Part shown: positions 10,205 through 18,700 of the stretch, one piece after another
How positions within the stretch are numbered: the first letter of the stretch is position 1
How the letters are laid out: each line of letters opens with the position of its first letter
Assembly: GCA_031402435.1 (NCBI GenBank)
Contig: JANNSJ010000028.1
Location: 56,478-120,477, forward strand
Reading direction: 5' to 3'
DNA: 64,000 nt
Source of the DNA: UBA11986 sp031402435
GTDB lineage: Bacteria; Bacteroidota; Ignavibacteria; UBA10030; UBA6906
Made by a program: the position numbers and the translations under genes
Notes under the pieces: model-generated
Seen by the model: the letters and a program-made list of their open reading frames with translations, nothing else
What the model was told of the DNA's origin: nothing
The model's database searches: none

Positions 10205-10246
10205 AAAGAAAACGCCTCCGGAGAAATTCGGAGGCGTTCTGTTTTG
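10205..10246. terminator. Bidirectional terminator between convergent genes
   Basis: A perfect 10-bp stem (AACGCCTCCG 10211-10220, CGGAGGCGTT 10229-10238) has an A-rich left flank (GAAAAAGAAA) and a T-containing right flank (CTGTTTTG). It can therefore terminate the upstream plus-strand gene and the minus-strand operon that ends at 10269. Confidence 0.8.
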
Positions 10247-10268
10247 TAAGAGGAAGAACGGTGAGTCT

Positions 10269-11630
10269 CTAGCGAGATTCTGTGATGGACTGCCTGATTA
10301 TTCCCAACCCCTCGTTAATCTCTTCCTTCGTGACTGTGAGCGGAGGCCGGAAGCGAATCGAGCGCTCTCCACTTGGCAATATGATCAAACCCTTCTCCAG
10401 CGACTTACTCCTGATCTTCGTTCGTATCTCAGGTGTACTCACATCGAATGCAGCAAACAATCCTTTGCCGCGTGCGTTCGACACGATAGCAGGGAATTCG
10501 GCAGCCATGGCCTGCATTTCATTTACGAGATGTTCACCAACAACACGTGCATTGTCAACGAGCTTCTCTTCCTCAATGATCTCGAGATACTTCTGGGCGC
10601 GTACCATATCCACCAGATTGCCGCCCCATGTTGAATTGATTCTGCTCGGGACTGTGAACACGTTCTCCGGAACTTCATCAATCCTCTTGCTGCACATAAA
10701 GCCACACACCTGCATCTTCTTGCCGAACGCAATCATGTCAGGCTCGACAAAATGCTGATGTGCCCACATCTTGCCTGTCATGGCAACTCCTGTCTGCACT
10801 TCATCGAGAATCAACATGGCCTCGTTCTCGTCAGCCAATTGGCGCAACGTCTGAAAGAACTCAGTCCTGAAGTGGTTATCGCCACCCTCGCCCTGGATCG
10901 GTTCGATAATGATGGCGGCGATGTCATCCTTGTTGGCGCGGAATGCTTCTTTGATTTGACCGATGGCGATCTCTTCGTCAGCCTTCACTTTTACAAGGCT
11001 TGCTTCGTTGATCGGGAACCGGACAACGGGATTCAGGATGCGCGGCCATTTGAATTTCGGATACAGATCGGTTTTCACAGGATCGGTGTTCGTCAGAGAG
11101 AGCGTGTACCCTGACCGACCATGAAACGCCTGCCGGAAATGTATCACCTGATGGCCTCGCTCCTCCTTGTATCCCTTCTTGAAGTTCTTTCTCACCTTCC
11201 AGTCGAACGCAGCCTTCAAGGCGTTTTCTATACCGAGAGATCCTCCTTCAACGAAGAAGATATGTGGAAGATACGCCGGCATGGCAACACGTTCGACGGT
11301 GTCAAGAAATTCCGCCTGTTCCGCTGTGTAAATATCCGAGTTTGAAGGCTTATTGACAGCGACATAGGCAAGCTTCTCGAGAAACTCCGGCGTCGTCATG
11401 CGAGGATGATTGAGACCGACCGGCGATGAAGCAACGAACGTGAAAAAGTCAAGATAGGCCTTGCCATCTTTGGCATCAACAATGTACGATCCCCTGCTCT
11501 TCTTCAAATCGATAATAATCTCATATCCATCCACCAACATATGCTTCCGCAATGTTGGAATGGCCTGCGCAGGTGCAATCGTTGCTGGTGTTGAGGTATT
11601 GGTCGTACGTACTGCTGTTTGAGCTGTCAT
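10269..11630 (-). CDS. lat: L-lysine 6-transaminase
   Basis: This PLP-dependent class III aminotransferase of 453 residues most closely resembles L-lysine epsilon-aminotransferase. That enzyme transfers the 6-amino group of lysine to 2-oxoglutarate, giving 2-aminoadipate 6-semialdehyde. Family landmarks visible are YLDFFTFVASSPVGLNHPRM, NKPSNSDIYT, FFVEGGSLGIENALKAAFDW, the IIIEPIQGEGGDNHF loop, the cofactor Asp in LILDEVQTG and the PLP-binding Lys in MIAFGKKMQ. ATG 11630 is chosen because AAGGAG lies 8 bases upstream; the longer frame from TTG 11696 is unlikely. It is the last gene of the minus-strand run and sits 144 bp after an aldehyde dehydrogenase that could oxidise its product. A catabolic role is inferred from that pairing. 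Confidence 0.88.
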   Translation of the reverse strand: MTAQTAVRTTNTSTPATIAPAQAIPTLRKHMLVDGYEIIIDLKKSRGSYIVDAKDGKAYLDFFTFVASSPVGLNHPRMTTPEFLEKLAYVAVNKPSNSDIYTAEQAEFLDTVERVAMPAYLPHIFFVEGGSLGIENALKAAFDWKVRKNFKKGYKEERGHQVIHFRQAFHGRSGYTLSLTNTDPVKTDLYPKFKWPRILNPVVRFPINEASLVKVKADEEIAIGQIKEAFRANKDDIAAIIIEPIQGEGGDNHFRTEFFQTLRQLADENEAMLILDEVQTGVAMTGKMWAHQHFVEPDMIAFGKKMQVCGFMCSKRIDEVPENVFTVPSRINSTWGGNLVDMVRAQKYLEIIEEEKLVDNARVVGEHLVNEMQAMAAEFPAIVSNARGKGLFAAFDVSTPEIRTKIRSKSLEKGLIILPSGERSIRFRPPLTVTKEEINEGLGIIRQSITESR

Positions 11631-11774
11631 TGGAAATTCTCCTTGTGGTAAAATGTTCATTGATCGATACCCGAAAGACAACCTACCGTCGATCAACGCA
11701 CATTCAGAAGAATTCTTGATGCTCGAGTAGTGAGATGATGTGGATTTCTTGCTGGACCATGGCGGCTCTCCCTC

Positions 11775-13262
11775 TCAATAGTTGTCTATCTGCGCGCGCT
11801 GTAAACCGCCGCTATAGTCAATGTAGACTGCCTTCCATTCTGTGAAGAAGTCATAGACCGTCCATCCACCTTCGCGGTGACCGTTGCCGGTTTGCTTTAC
11901 GCCGCCGAACGGCATATGTGCTTCGGCTCCAATGGTTGGCGCATTAATATACGTAATACCGGCTTTGATGTCACGAATCGCTTCGAACGCGCCATTTACA
12001 TCCTTCGTGTACACAGAAGATGATAATCCATAAATCGTATCGTTAAGAATCCTGACGCCTTCCTGCAATGACTTCGTCCTGATCACTGAAAGAACCGGGC
12101 CAAAGATTTCTTCTTTGGCAATACGATGATCGGGTTTCACTTCACTGAAGATCGTCGGCTTGTAGAACCAGCCCTTCGCAAGTTGCGGGTCTTTGGGAAT
12201 CTCACCTCCTGCTGCGAGCGTTGCTCCTTGCTGAAGTCCGATCTCAACATATTGCTGCACGGTCTGCTGTTGTCCCTTGTTAACACACGGACCAACATCG
12301 ACGCCTTGAACAAGCCCGTCGCCGAGCCGCAGTTTCCCAACACGATCAACAAGCATGGAGAGGAACTTATCATGGATCTTTTCATGGAGAATCAACCTGC
12401 TCGTTGCTGTGCAACGCTGACCGGTTGTACCGAAGGCTCCCCATAACACACCTTCCAGCGCAAGATCGAGGTCAGCATCATCCATCACAAGCTGGGCATT
12501 CTTGCCGCCGAGTTCCAGAGAGACGCGTTTCAATGTCTGGCTTGCAACTTCCGAGATTTTCTTTCCCACGCCTGTTGAGCCGGTGAAGCTGATAAGGTCC
12601 ACATCCGGATGACTGACGATGGCGTTCCCCACTTCACTGCCGCCACCGTGAACGATATTCACAACGCCGTCCGGCACTCCTGCATCCATAAGAATCTGTA
12701 CAAGTGATGTTGCCGTTTCAGGTGTGTCAGACGCTGGCTTGAAGACAACAGTGTTACCTGAAAGAAGTGCCGGGAAAATCTTCCACGTCGGGATCGCCAT
12801 CGGGAAATTCCACGGTGTTACGATACCCGCCACGCCGATTGGAACACGAATGGCCATGTTGAACTTGTTCGGCAACTCGGAAGGAACGGTATGACCAAAC
12901 AAGCGGCGGCCTTCAGTGGACGCATAATATGCTGTGTCAATTCCCTCCTGCACATCACCTCGTGTTTCGGCAAGGACCTTCCCCATCTCCTTTGTCATCT
13001 GCTGCGCAAGCTGCTCTTTACGCTCAACCATAAGATCGCCCACCTTGCGCATGATGTCACCGCGTTTCGGAGCAGGAACCAATCGCCATTTCTCAAATGC
13101 CACACGCGCAACCCTCACCGCCTCGTCGACATCTTCTTTACCGGACTTTGGAAACGTTCCGAGTACCTCATCCCAGTTGGCTGGATTGCGGTTCTCGAAT
13201 GTTTGCCCGGATTTTGCGTCGATCCACTTGCCGTTGATAAAGTTTTGGAATTTTTTTGCCAT
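11775..13262 (-). CDS. NAD(P)-dependent aldehyde dehydrogenase, probable aminoadipate-semialdehyde dehydrogenase
   Basis: This 495-residue aldehyde dehydrogenase superfamily enzyme has the Rossmann-fold region NTVVFKPASDTPETA and FTGSTGVGKKISEVA. The general base Glu lies in SLELGGKNAQLV, the catalytic Cys in TTGQRCTATSRLI, and the C-terminal motif is EEIFGPVLSVIRT. Length and motif order are complete. Because it lies directly upstream of the lysine 6-transaminase gene on the same strand, oxidation of 2-aminoadipate semialdehyde (or piperideine-6-carboxylate) to 2-aminoadipate is a reasonable inference. Sequence alone cannot exclude another semialdehyde such as succinate or 2-oxoglutarate semialdehyde. 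The start ATG 13262 has an AAGAAAG site upstream. Confidence 0.85.
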   Translation of the reverse strand: MAKKFQNFINGKWIDAKSGQTFENRNPANWDEVLGTFPKSGKEDVDEAVRVARVAFEKWRLVPAPKRGDIMRKVGDLMVERKEQLAQQMTKEMGKVLAETRGDVQEGIDTAYYASTEGRRLFGHTVPSELPNKFNMAIRVPIGVAGIVTPWNFPMAIPTWKIFPALLSGNTVVFKPASDTPETATSLVQILMDAGVPDGVVNIVHGGGSEVGNAIVSHPDVDLISFTGSTGVGKKISEVASQTLKRVSLELGGKNAQLVMDDADLDLALEGVLWGAFGTTGQRCTATSRLILHEKIHDKFLSMLVDRVGKLRLGDGLVQGVDVGPCVNKGQQQTVQQYVEIGLQQGATLAAGGEIPKDPQLAKGWFYKPTIFSEVKPDHRIAKEEIFGPVLSVIRTKSLQEGVRILNDTIYGLSSSVYTKDVNGAFEAIRDIKAGITYINAPTIGAEAHMPFGGVKQTGNGHREGGWTVYDFFTEWKAVYIDYSGGLQRAQIDNY

Positions 13263-13283
13263 GGTTTCTTTCTTGGTTTAGGA

Positions 13284-14579
13284 TTATGCCAGTCCAACAC
13301 GTTCGAAGATATAGTCCACATTGCGGATGGATTTGCTCAGATCGAACAGTTCATTGAACTCTTCCGCACACAATACGTTCGTCAGCTCGTTACTTGATTG
13401 CAGAACATCCTTGAAGCTCTTGCCGGATTGCCAAGCATCCATTGCGCTCGCTTGCACCACGCGATACGCATCCTCACGCTTCATTCCTTTGTTCGTTAGT
13501 GCGAGAAGAACCGACTGCGAGAAGATCAAACCGTGCGTGCGATTCAGGTTCTTTAACATATTATCCGGATAGACAATCAGCCGGTCAATCACATCGGCCA
13601 TAAGATGTAGCATGTAGTCAAGCAGAATACAACTATCAGGAATGACGATCCGCTCCACTGAAGAATGCGTGATATCCCTTTCGTGCCAGAGTGCAACGTT
13701 CTCCAATCCTGCAAGTGCATTGCCTCTCAACACGCGGGAAAGTCCTGCAATGCGTTCACACGTAATCGGATTGCGTTTGTGCGGCATCGCCGAAGAGCCC
13801 TTTTGTCCCTTTGAAAAATACTCTTCTGCCTCAAGGACTTCCGTCTTCTGCAAGTGTCGGACCTCGGTTGCGAACTTCTCCAATGAACTTCCGATGAGAG
13901 CAACAGTGGATAGAAACTCGGCATGGCGGTCCCGTTGCAGGATCTGTGAAGAAACAGGAGCAGGCTTGAGGCCGAGCTTTTTGCAGACATATTCCTCGAC
14001 TTTGGGGCTGAGATGCTCGAATGTCCCTACAGCGCCGGAGATTTGTCCAACCGAGATTCGGTCTACTGCCGCCTTGAGCCTGTCAATATTCCTGCGTGTT
14101 TCATCGTACCAGAGAGCGAGTTTGAGTCCGAAGGTTGTTGGTTCGGCATGTATGCCATGCGTGCGTCCGACCATGATGGTCTTCTTGAATTCCTTCGAAC
14201 GTCGTGCGAGGACTTCAGCAAGCTTCTGAAGATCAACGAGCAACAGCTCGCCCGATTGCTTCATCTGTACAGCCAGACATGTATCAAGAACATCCGATGA
14301 CGTCATGCCAAGATGGATGAAACGGGATTCGGCTCCGACGTATTCTCCGACGTTCGTTAAGAATGCAATCACGTCGTGCTTCACTTCCCGTTCAATTTCA
14401 TTGATCCGTGCAACATTGAACGAAGCTTTCTCCCGAATGAACTTTACGGCTTCCTTCGGGATCACGCCAAGCTCAGCCTGTGCCTCACAGGCAAGGAGTT
14501 CGATCTCAAGCCAGATGGCAAAGCGGTTCTGGTCTTCCCATATGTTGCCCATTTCGGGGCGTGTGTATCTCGCAATCAC
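13284..14579 (-). CDS. purB: Adenylosuccinate lyase
   Basis: This 431-residue enzyme splits SAICAR and adenylosuccinate, releasing fumarate, in purine synthesis. The start region IARYTRPEMGNIW is typical of the family. TSSDVLDTCLAVQM, GRTHGIHAEPTTFGLKLALW (substrate-binding and catalytic His) and the superfamily signature GSSAMPHKRNPI (flexible loop with the catalytic Ser) are all present. It starts with GTG at 14579 in a 4-base GTGA overlap with the stop of the upstream protease gene, indicating translational coupling. It is one of three purine genes in the window, with purD and guaB, that are not clustered together. Confidence 0.95.
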   Translation of the reverse strand: MIARYTRPEMGNIWEDQNRFAIWLEIELLACEAQAELGVIPKEAVKFIREKASFNVARINEIEREVKHDVIAFLTNVGEYVGAESRFIHLGMTSSDVLDTCLAVQMKQSGELLLVDLQKLAEVLARRSKEFKKTIMVGRTHGIHAEPTTFGLKLALWYDETRRNIDRLKAAVDRISVGQISGAVGTFEHLSPKVEEYVCKKLGLKPAPVSSQILQRDRHAEFLSTVALIGSSLEKFATEVRHLQKTEVLEAEEYFSKGQKGSSAMPHKRNPITCERIAGLSRVLRGNALAGLENVALWHERDITHSSVERIVIPDSCILLDYMLHLMADVIDRLIVYPDNMLKNLNRTHGLIFSQSVLLALTNKGMKREDAYRVVQASAMDAWQSGKSFKDVLQSSNELTNVLCAEEFNELFDLSKSIRNVDYIFERVGLA

Positions 14580-15778
14580 TGCGTTGATCCCTTTTCCAAC
14601 TTCAGCCGAAGTTCCATGCTCTTCCTATCTCTCATCACTTTCACTTTCACGAAGTCGCCAACTCTCAAGTCATTCACAATCGAACTGAGTGTCGGCTCAT
14701 CCATCACCTTTTCGCCGTTCGCCTCGACGATGATATCGCCAACCCTGAAACCGGCACGGTCTCCGGGGCTTCCACGCTTCACATCACTGATGATCACTCC
14801 TTCAGCCTTATCAAGACCGAAGTACTTTGCCACACGGAGGTCGACAGTTTGAATCTCAAGCCCTGTAGACCACTCACGATCGATCTTGCCGGAGCGTTTG
14901 AGTTCTGCAACGATGGTCTTCACCCGGTTAATCGGGATGGCAAACCCAAGCCCGATGCTTCCCTGGTTGGGCGTGTAGATAACAGAGTTCACGCCGATCA
15001 CTTCACCAACACTGTTCAGTAACGGCCCGCCGCTGTTACCGGAATTGATTGATGCGTCTGTCTGGATCATTCCTTTGTAGACTCGACCTTCCTGGGCGCG
15101 GAGATTCATGCCCGTTGCACTGACAACGCCGACGGTCACTGTTGGTTTGTCGCTGATATCAAACAACCCAAACGGGTTCCCGAACGCGATCACCCATTCG
15201 CCCGTGATCACTTCATCGGAATTTCCAAGTTTGATGAAGGGAAGGTTCTTCGCTTCGATTTTCAAAAGCGCAATATCAGAAATTTGATCCGTGCCGATGA
15301 GTTTGGCATTGTACTTCTCAGCGTTCGTGAGCGTTACAGTGATCTCCTTGGCGTTGCCCGCCACATGGTCATTGGTGAGAATGTAGCCATCGGCTGAAAT
15401 GATGAACCCCGAACCAAGTCCCTGCACCTTTTGCGTGTAAACCTGATCGCCAAAGAACTGCCGGAAGAATGGATCGTTACCCCAGGGCGAGAACTGCCGG
15501 TACTGCCGGACTTCCGTGACGTTGATTCCCACAACTGCCGGACTCGCCATCGCCACAGTGCGTGTAATTGCATTGCGGCGCGAGTTGGAGACATCACCAT
15601 TAACCGAATCACGCGTGTCAGGAGTGTAGGAAGCAGTTTGCGCTTCCTGAAACGGCGCACCCTCATAGCGCAGCGGAACGATGGCTGCCCCCTCAGATGA
15701 ACGGGCAAAGTTATATCCGACCAAGCCGCCACCTATAAACAGCAGCACAATAGCCCCGACTGCCAATATTGTTTTCAT
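14576..15778 (-). CDS. HtrA/DegP-family serine protease with one PDZ domain
   Basis: This 400-residue envelope protease has an N-terminal membrane anchor or uncleaved signal (TILAVGAIVLLFIGGGLVGY). A trypsin-like domain carries the triad in TNDHVAGNAKE (His), SDIALLKIEA (Asp) and INSGNSGGPLLN (Ser). A single PDZ domain follows from about residue 300 (LRVAKYFGLDKAEGVIISDV, GDRAGFRVGDIIVEANG). One PDZ makes it closer to DegS/HhoA-type proteins than to two-PDZ DegP. The expected role is degradation or regulated cleavage of damaged envelope proteins. It is packed between the transketolase genes (13-bp gap) and purB (4-bp overlap), so it is co-transcribed with housekeeping genes and not obviously stress-regulated. 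Confidence 0.92.
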   Translation of the reverse strand: MKTILAVGAIVLLFIGGGLVGYNFARSSEGAAIVPLRYEGAPFQEAQTASYTPDTRDSVNGDVSNSRRNAITRTVAMASPAVVGINVTEVRQYRQFSPWGNDPFFRQFFGDQVYTQKVQGLGSGFIISADGYILTNDHVAGNAKEITVTLTNAEKYNAKLIGTDQISDIALLKIEAKNLPFIKLGNSDEVITGEWVIAFGNPFGLFDISDKPTVTVGVVSATGMNLRAQEGRVYKGMIQTDASINSGNSGGPLLNSVGEVIGVNSVIYTPNQGSIGLGFAIPINRVKTIVAELKRSGKIDREWSTGLEIQTVDLRVAKYFGLDKAEGVIISDVKRGSPGDRAGFRVGDIIVEANGEKVMDEPTLSSIVNDLRVGDFVKVKVMRDRKSMELRLKLEKGSTQ

Positions 15779-15791
15779 GCCGATTCTCCTG

Positions 15792-16751
15792 TCACTTCTT
15801 CCTCTTCAACACTCGCTTGACGGCATTCACAATGTCGCCTTGTGCAATGCCATATTTCTCCATCAACTCAATCCCTTTGCCGGATTCGCCGAATGTGTCG
15901 TTCACAGCAACGAACTCTTGCGGCGTGGGCAATGCTTGCGCAAGACATTCAGCGACAGCACTTCCAAGTCCAGAGTGGATCTGATGATCTTCTGCCGTTA
16001 CAATCGCACCGGTTTCCTTCGCTGCTTTGATGATCGCTTCCTTGTCCAGAGGTTTGATAGTGTGCATGTTCATGACACGGGCCGAGATTCCCTCAGCATG
16101 CAATGTCTCAGCCGCCTGAATCGCTTCCCAGACTTGCAGACCGCACGCTATGATTGCAACATCGCTTCCGTCAATCAACGTGTTCGACTTCCCAATCTGG
16201 AACGTCGACGACTCATCGGTAAACATGGGCGTATTGTCGCGGAAGAACCGGATGTAGACCGGGCCTTTTGTTATTGCAAGCGATGCTTTCACAGCACGCT
16301 TGGTTTCAAGATAGTCACCGGGGCAGATCACTGTCATGTGAGGCAGCACGCGCATAAGTGCAATATCTTCAAGAGATTGGTGTGTCGCTCCATCAGGGCC
16401 GACGGTAATCCCGCAATGCGACGCACAGATTTTCACTGGCATTTCGCTGTATGCAAGCGATTGCCGTATTTGGTCGAACGGTCTGCCTGCAGCAAACTCA
16501 CCGTATGCCGATGCAAACGGTATCTTACCAACGAGTGCAAGTCCGGCAGCAATCCCCATCATGTCTGCTTCAGCAACACCGACAGAAAAGAATCTGTCAG
16601 GATATGCTTTTGCGAACGCATCCACTTTCACAGAGCCGCTCACGTCGCCGCCGAGGACAACGACATTCGGATTCTCCTTCCCCAACTCCATCAATGCGTC
16701 GGAAAAACCCTGGCGGGTTGCCTTGTCGCCTTTGCTTTCGATTTTTGTCAT
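15792..16751 (-). CDS. Transketolase, C-terminal subunit
   Basis: This 319-residue protein holds the pyrimidine-binding and C-terminal domains of transketolase: the start SKGDKATRQGFSDALMELG, the catalytic-Glu region FFSVGVAEADMMGIAAGLA, FASAYGEFAAGRPFDQIRQ and the final TAEDHQIHSGLGSAVAE. It follows the N-terminal half gene by 9 bases. The two polypeptides together should form one ThDP-dependent transketolase of the non-oxidative pentose phosphate pathway. Splitting into two subunits is common in several bacterial and archaeal lineages and is not a frameshift here, as each half has its own start codon and ribosome site. Confidence 0.92.
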   Translation of the reverse strand: MTKIESKGDKATRQGFSDALMELGKENPNVVVLGGDVSGSVKVDAFAKAYPDRFFSVGVAEADMMGIAAGLALVGKIPFASAYGEFAAGRPFDQIRQSLAYSEMPVKICASHCGITVGPDGATHQSLEDIALMRVLPHMTVICPGDYLETKRAVKASLAITKGPVYIRFFRDNTPMFTDESSTFQIGKSNTLIDGSDVAIIACGLQVWEAIQAAETLHAEGISARVMNMHTIKPLDKEAIIKAAKETGAIVTAEDHQIHSGLGSAVAECLAQALPTPQEFVAVNDTFGESGKGIELMEKYGIAQGDIVNAVKRVLKRKK

Positions 16752-16760
16752 GGTCGTATT

Positions 16761-17663
16761 CTACTTTGCCATTGCTGGAAGTTTCTCCCACTCAAACTCA
16801 TGGAAGTCGCCGAACCTTGTCGGTGCGAGTTCACTCAATGCTTGCTTGCCTTGTTCGATGCTCGGAGGAATGCCATGCCACCGGTAGTCATCCTCCATAA
16901 ACGAGACGCCCTTGCCCATGAACGTCTTCGCTATGATTACGGATGGCTTCCCCTTGAAGTTTCTTGCTTTGTACATGGCGGAGAGAAATTCTCCAACGTT
17001 GTTTCCATCGCATTCAACAACGTTCCACCGGAATGCACGCCATTTATCGGCCAGAGGCTCAATCTCCATCACCTTGTCGGTACGGTTATCAATCTGGCAG
17101 AAGTTGCGGTCAACAATTGCCGTGAGGTTATCGAGATTGTAGTGCCCTGCAGACATCATCCCTTCCCAGACCTGCCCTTCATCCAACTCTCCGTCACCGT
17201 GAAGAACATAGACATGGTTGAGCTTTTTGTCCATGCGAAGTCCGAGCGCTGCTCCAACGGCAATTGACATGCCCTGACCGAGAGAGCCCGAAGCAATTTC
17301 AATTCCCGGAAGTCCGTGCGTATAGCCTGGCGCCGGGTGGCCTTGCAGCCGCGTGTTGAGCTTTCGTAGCGTGGTCATCTCCTGAACCGGGTAGAATCCC
17401 GCCCGGCCAAGTGTAGCATACCAGACCGGCGCAAGATGTCCGGCAGAAAGGAAGAAATAATCCCGTCCCGGCCACGTCGGGTTCTTCGTATCAAAATTCA
17501 TGATGTTGAAATACAGGGAGGAGAAAATATCCGCCAAACCCAATGGCCCACCGGAATGGCCGGACTGCGAGATCATCAGCATCCTGAGGATGTCTCTCCT
17601 GATTTGACGAGCCATCTCGTCAAGATCATCAAGTTGAAATTTGTGCGGGTTTGAAGGTCCCAT
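16761..17663 (-). CDS. Transketolase, N-terminal subunit
   Basis: This 300-residue thiamine-diphosphate-binding half of transketolase shows SQSGHSGGPLGLADIFSSLY, the pyrophosphate-binding motif beginning GDGELDEGQVWEGM and ending near NLTAIVDRNFCQID, and ASGSLGQGMSIAVGAALG. It ends in MAK and lies 9 bases before the C-terminal subunit. A ribosome site (AAAGGA) precedes ATG 17663. It sits 9 bases downstream of plsY, so the whole minus-strand run from 18299 to 10269 could be one transcript. Confidence 0.93.
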   Translation of the reverse strand: MGPSNPHKFQLDDLDEMARQIRRDILRMLMISQSGHSGGPLGLADIFSSLYFNIMNFDTKNPTWPGRDYFFLSAGHLAPVWYATLGRAGFYPVQEMTTLRKLNTRLQGHPAPGYTHGLPGIEIASGSLGQGMSIAVGAALGLRMDKKLNHVYVLHGDGELDEGQVWEGMMSAGHYNLDNLTAIVDRNFCQIDNRTDKVMEIEPLADKWRAFRWNVVECDGNNVGEFLSAMYKARNFKGKPSVIIAKTFMGKGVSFMEDDYRWHGIPPSIEQGKQALSELAPTRFGDFHEFEWEKLPAMAK

Positions 17664-17672
17664 AACATTCCT

Positions 17673-18299
17673 TTAGTGATCTTTTTCCTTGACTGATGCA
17701 AAATACTCACGCATCGGGGCTACATGCTTCGTGAGTATGACAACAAACAACGCAACGGCGAACAGTTTGAATTCCGGTGGAACAACTGAGAAGCCCAAAA
17801 GCGGACTCAGCACTTCATCCGGCGTTACCAATACACCAAGCAATTCCCCCAGCGATGCAATTGCATTTCCAACATTCACATTCTTTGTGAGGAGGTATCC
17901 AATCGCCCATAGTATCCCCCAAATCAAAATGAAGCCCCAGGATACCATCAGCATAGCACCAGCCGCAGTTGCCAACCCACGGCCTCCTTTGAACTTCAGC
18001 CACACCGGAAAATTATGGCCCACCACGGCTGCAACCCCTGCTGTTGCTTGAAGCGAAAACTGTACGTCGAAGATGACCGGAGCGAGCATAACAGCAAGGA
18101 TTCCCTTGAACAGATCAATGAGCAACACCGCAACTCCCACCATTTTCGATCGCGTCACCTGAAAGCTATTCAGCGCTCCCGCATTACCGCTTCCTGTGCT
18201 TCTAATATCGACGTTCGACTTCCATCGCACAAGAAGGAATGCGGTTGGAATCGAACCGATGAGGTATCCAAGGACGCCTGAAAGAACGTACGGTAGCAC
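17673..18299 (-). CDS. plsY: Acyl-phosphate:glycerol-3-phosphate acyltransferase PlsY
   Basis: This 208-residue integral membrane enzyme transfers an acyl group from acyl phosphate to glycerol 3-phosphate, the first step of phospholipid synthesis. Family motifs are GYLIGSIPTAFLLVRW, the RSTGSGNAGALNSFQ region with Ser and Arg, VVGHNFPVWLKFKGGRGLAT, and a C-terminal TM segment. Several hydrophobic segments match the usual topology. It starts with GTG 18299 and is the first gene of a long same-strand run, so its promoter should lie in 18300-18700, divergent from the cystathionine synthase gene. Confidence 0.93.
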   Translation of the reverse strand: MLPYVLSGVLGYLIGSIPTAFLLVRWKSNVDIRSTGSGNAGALNSFQVTRSKMVGVAVLLIDLFKGILAVMLAPVIFDVQFSLQATAGVAAVVGHNFPVWLKFKGGRGLATAAGAMLMVSWGFILIWGILWAIGYLLTKNVNVGNAIASLGELLGVLVTPDEVLSPLLGFSVVPPEFKLFAVALFVVILTKHVAPMREYFASVKEKDH

Positions 18300-18700
18300 G
18301 ATGAACCGGCGGAAAGTTATTCAAGAAGGAACTGCATGCATAAAATACGAAAATCCGTCTGGAGAATCAAGGCAGTTAATCCCCACAACTGGAACTCTCA
18401 CAGAGAGTTACGCCGCAACGTTCCTTGCTTATAGAAACCAAAAGGAGTATATTTTCCGGCGATTCGACTCATTTGTTGTATCACCACTGCACTTCCCTTC
18501 AACTGATGTATTCCCTTCAATGATAGAGAAGCAGATGCAAAAACTGCTCGCACATGATGGGCAATCAGGTTGAACTGTTGGCGGATTGTGAACATCGACA
18601 ACGGGTTCGGCGTAGCATTCGCTGCAAGTCGCACCAACCAGACTCAATCAACTCAAAAAATCTGAACCACCAAGAGCATAATCCAAAAGAGTATTCTGAA
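18300..18700. other. 401-bp divergent intergenic region
   Basis: This stretch separates plsY (-) and a cystathionine synthase gene (+) and must hold promoters for both. Open frames that cross it are not protein-like. A short inverted repeat (AACTCTC...GAGAGTT near 18390) is present. I could not recognise a riboswitch such as SAM or T-box. Confidence 0.4.

Noticed and set aside
15681..17267. Long 528-residue plus-strand open frame across the transketolase genes
   Set aside because: It is antisense to two strongly supported transketolase subunits and has a Cys/His/Arg-rich, shadow-like composition with no recognisable domain.
16761..17663. Transketolase as a frameshifted pseudogene
   Set aside because: Each half has its own start codon, ribosome site and natural ends, and split transketolases are known in many genomes.
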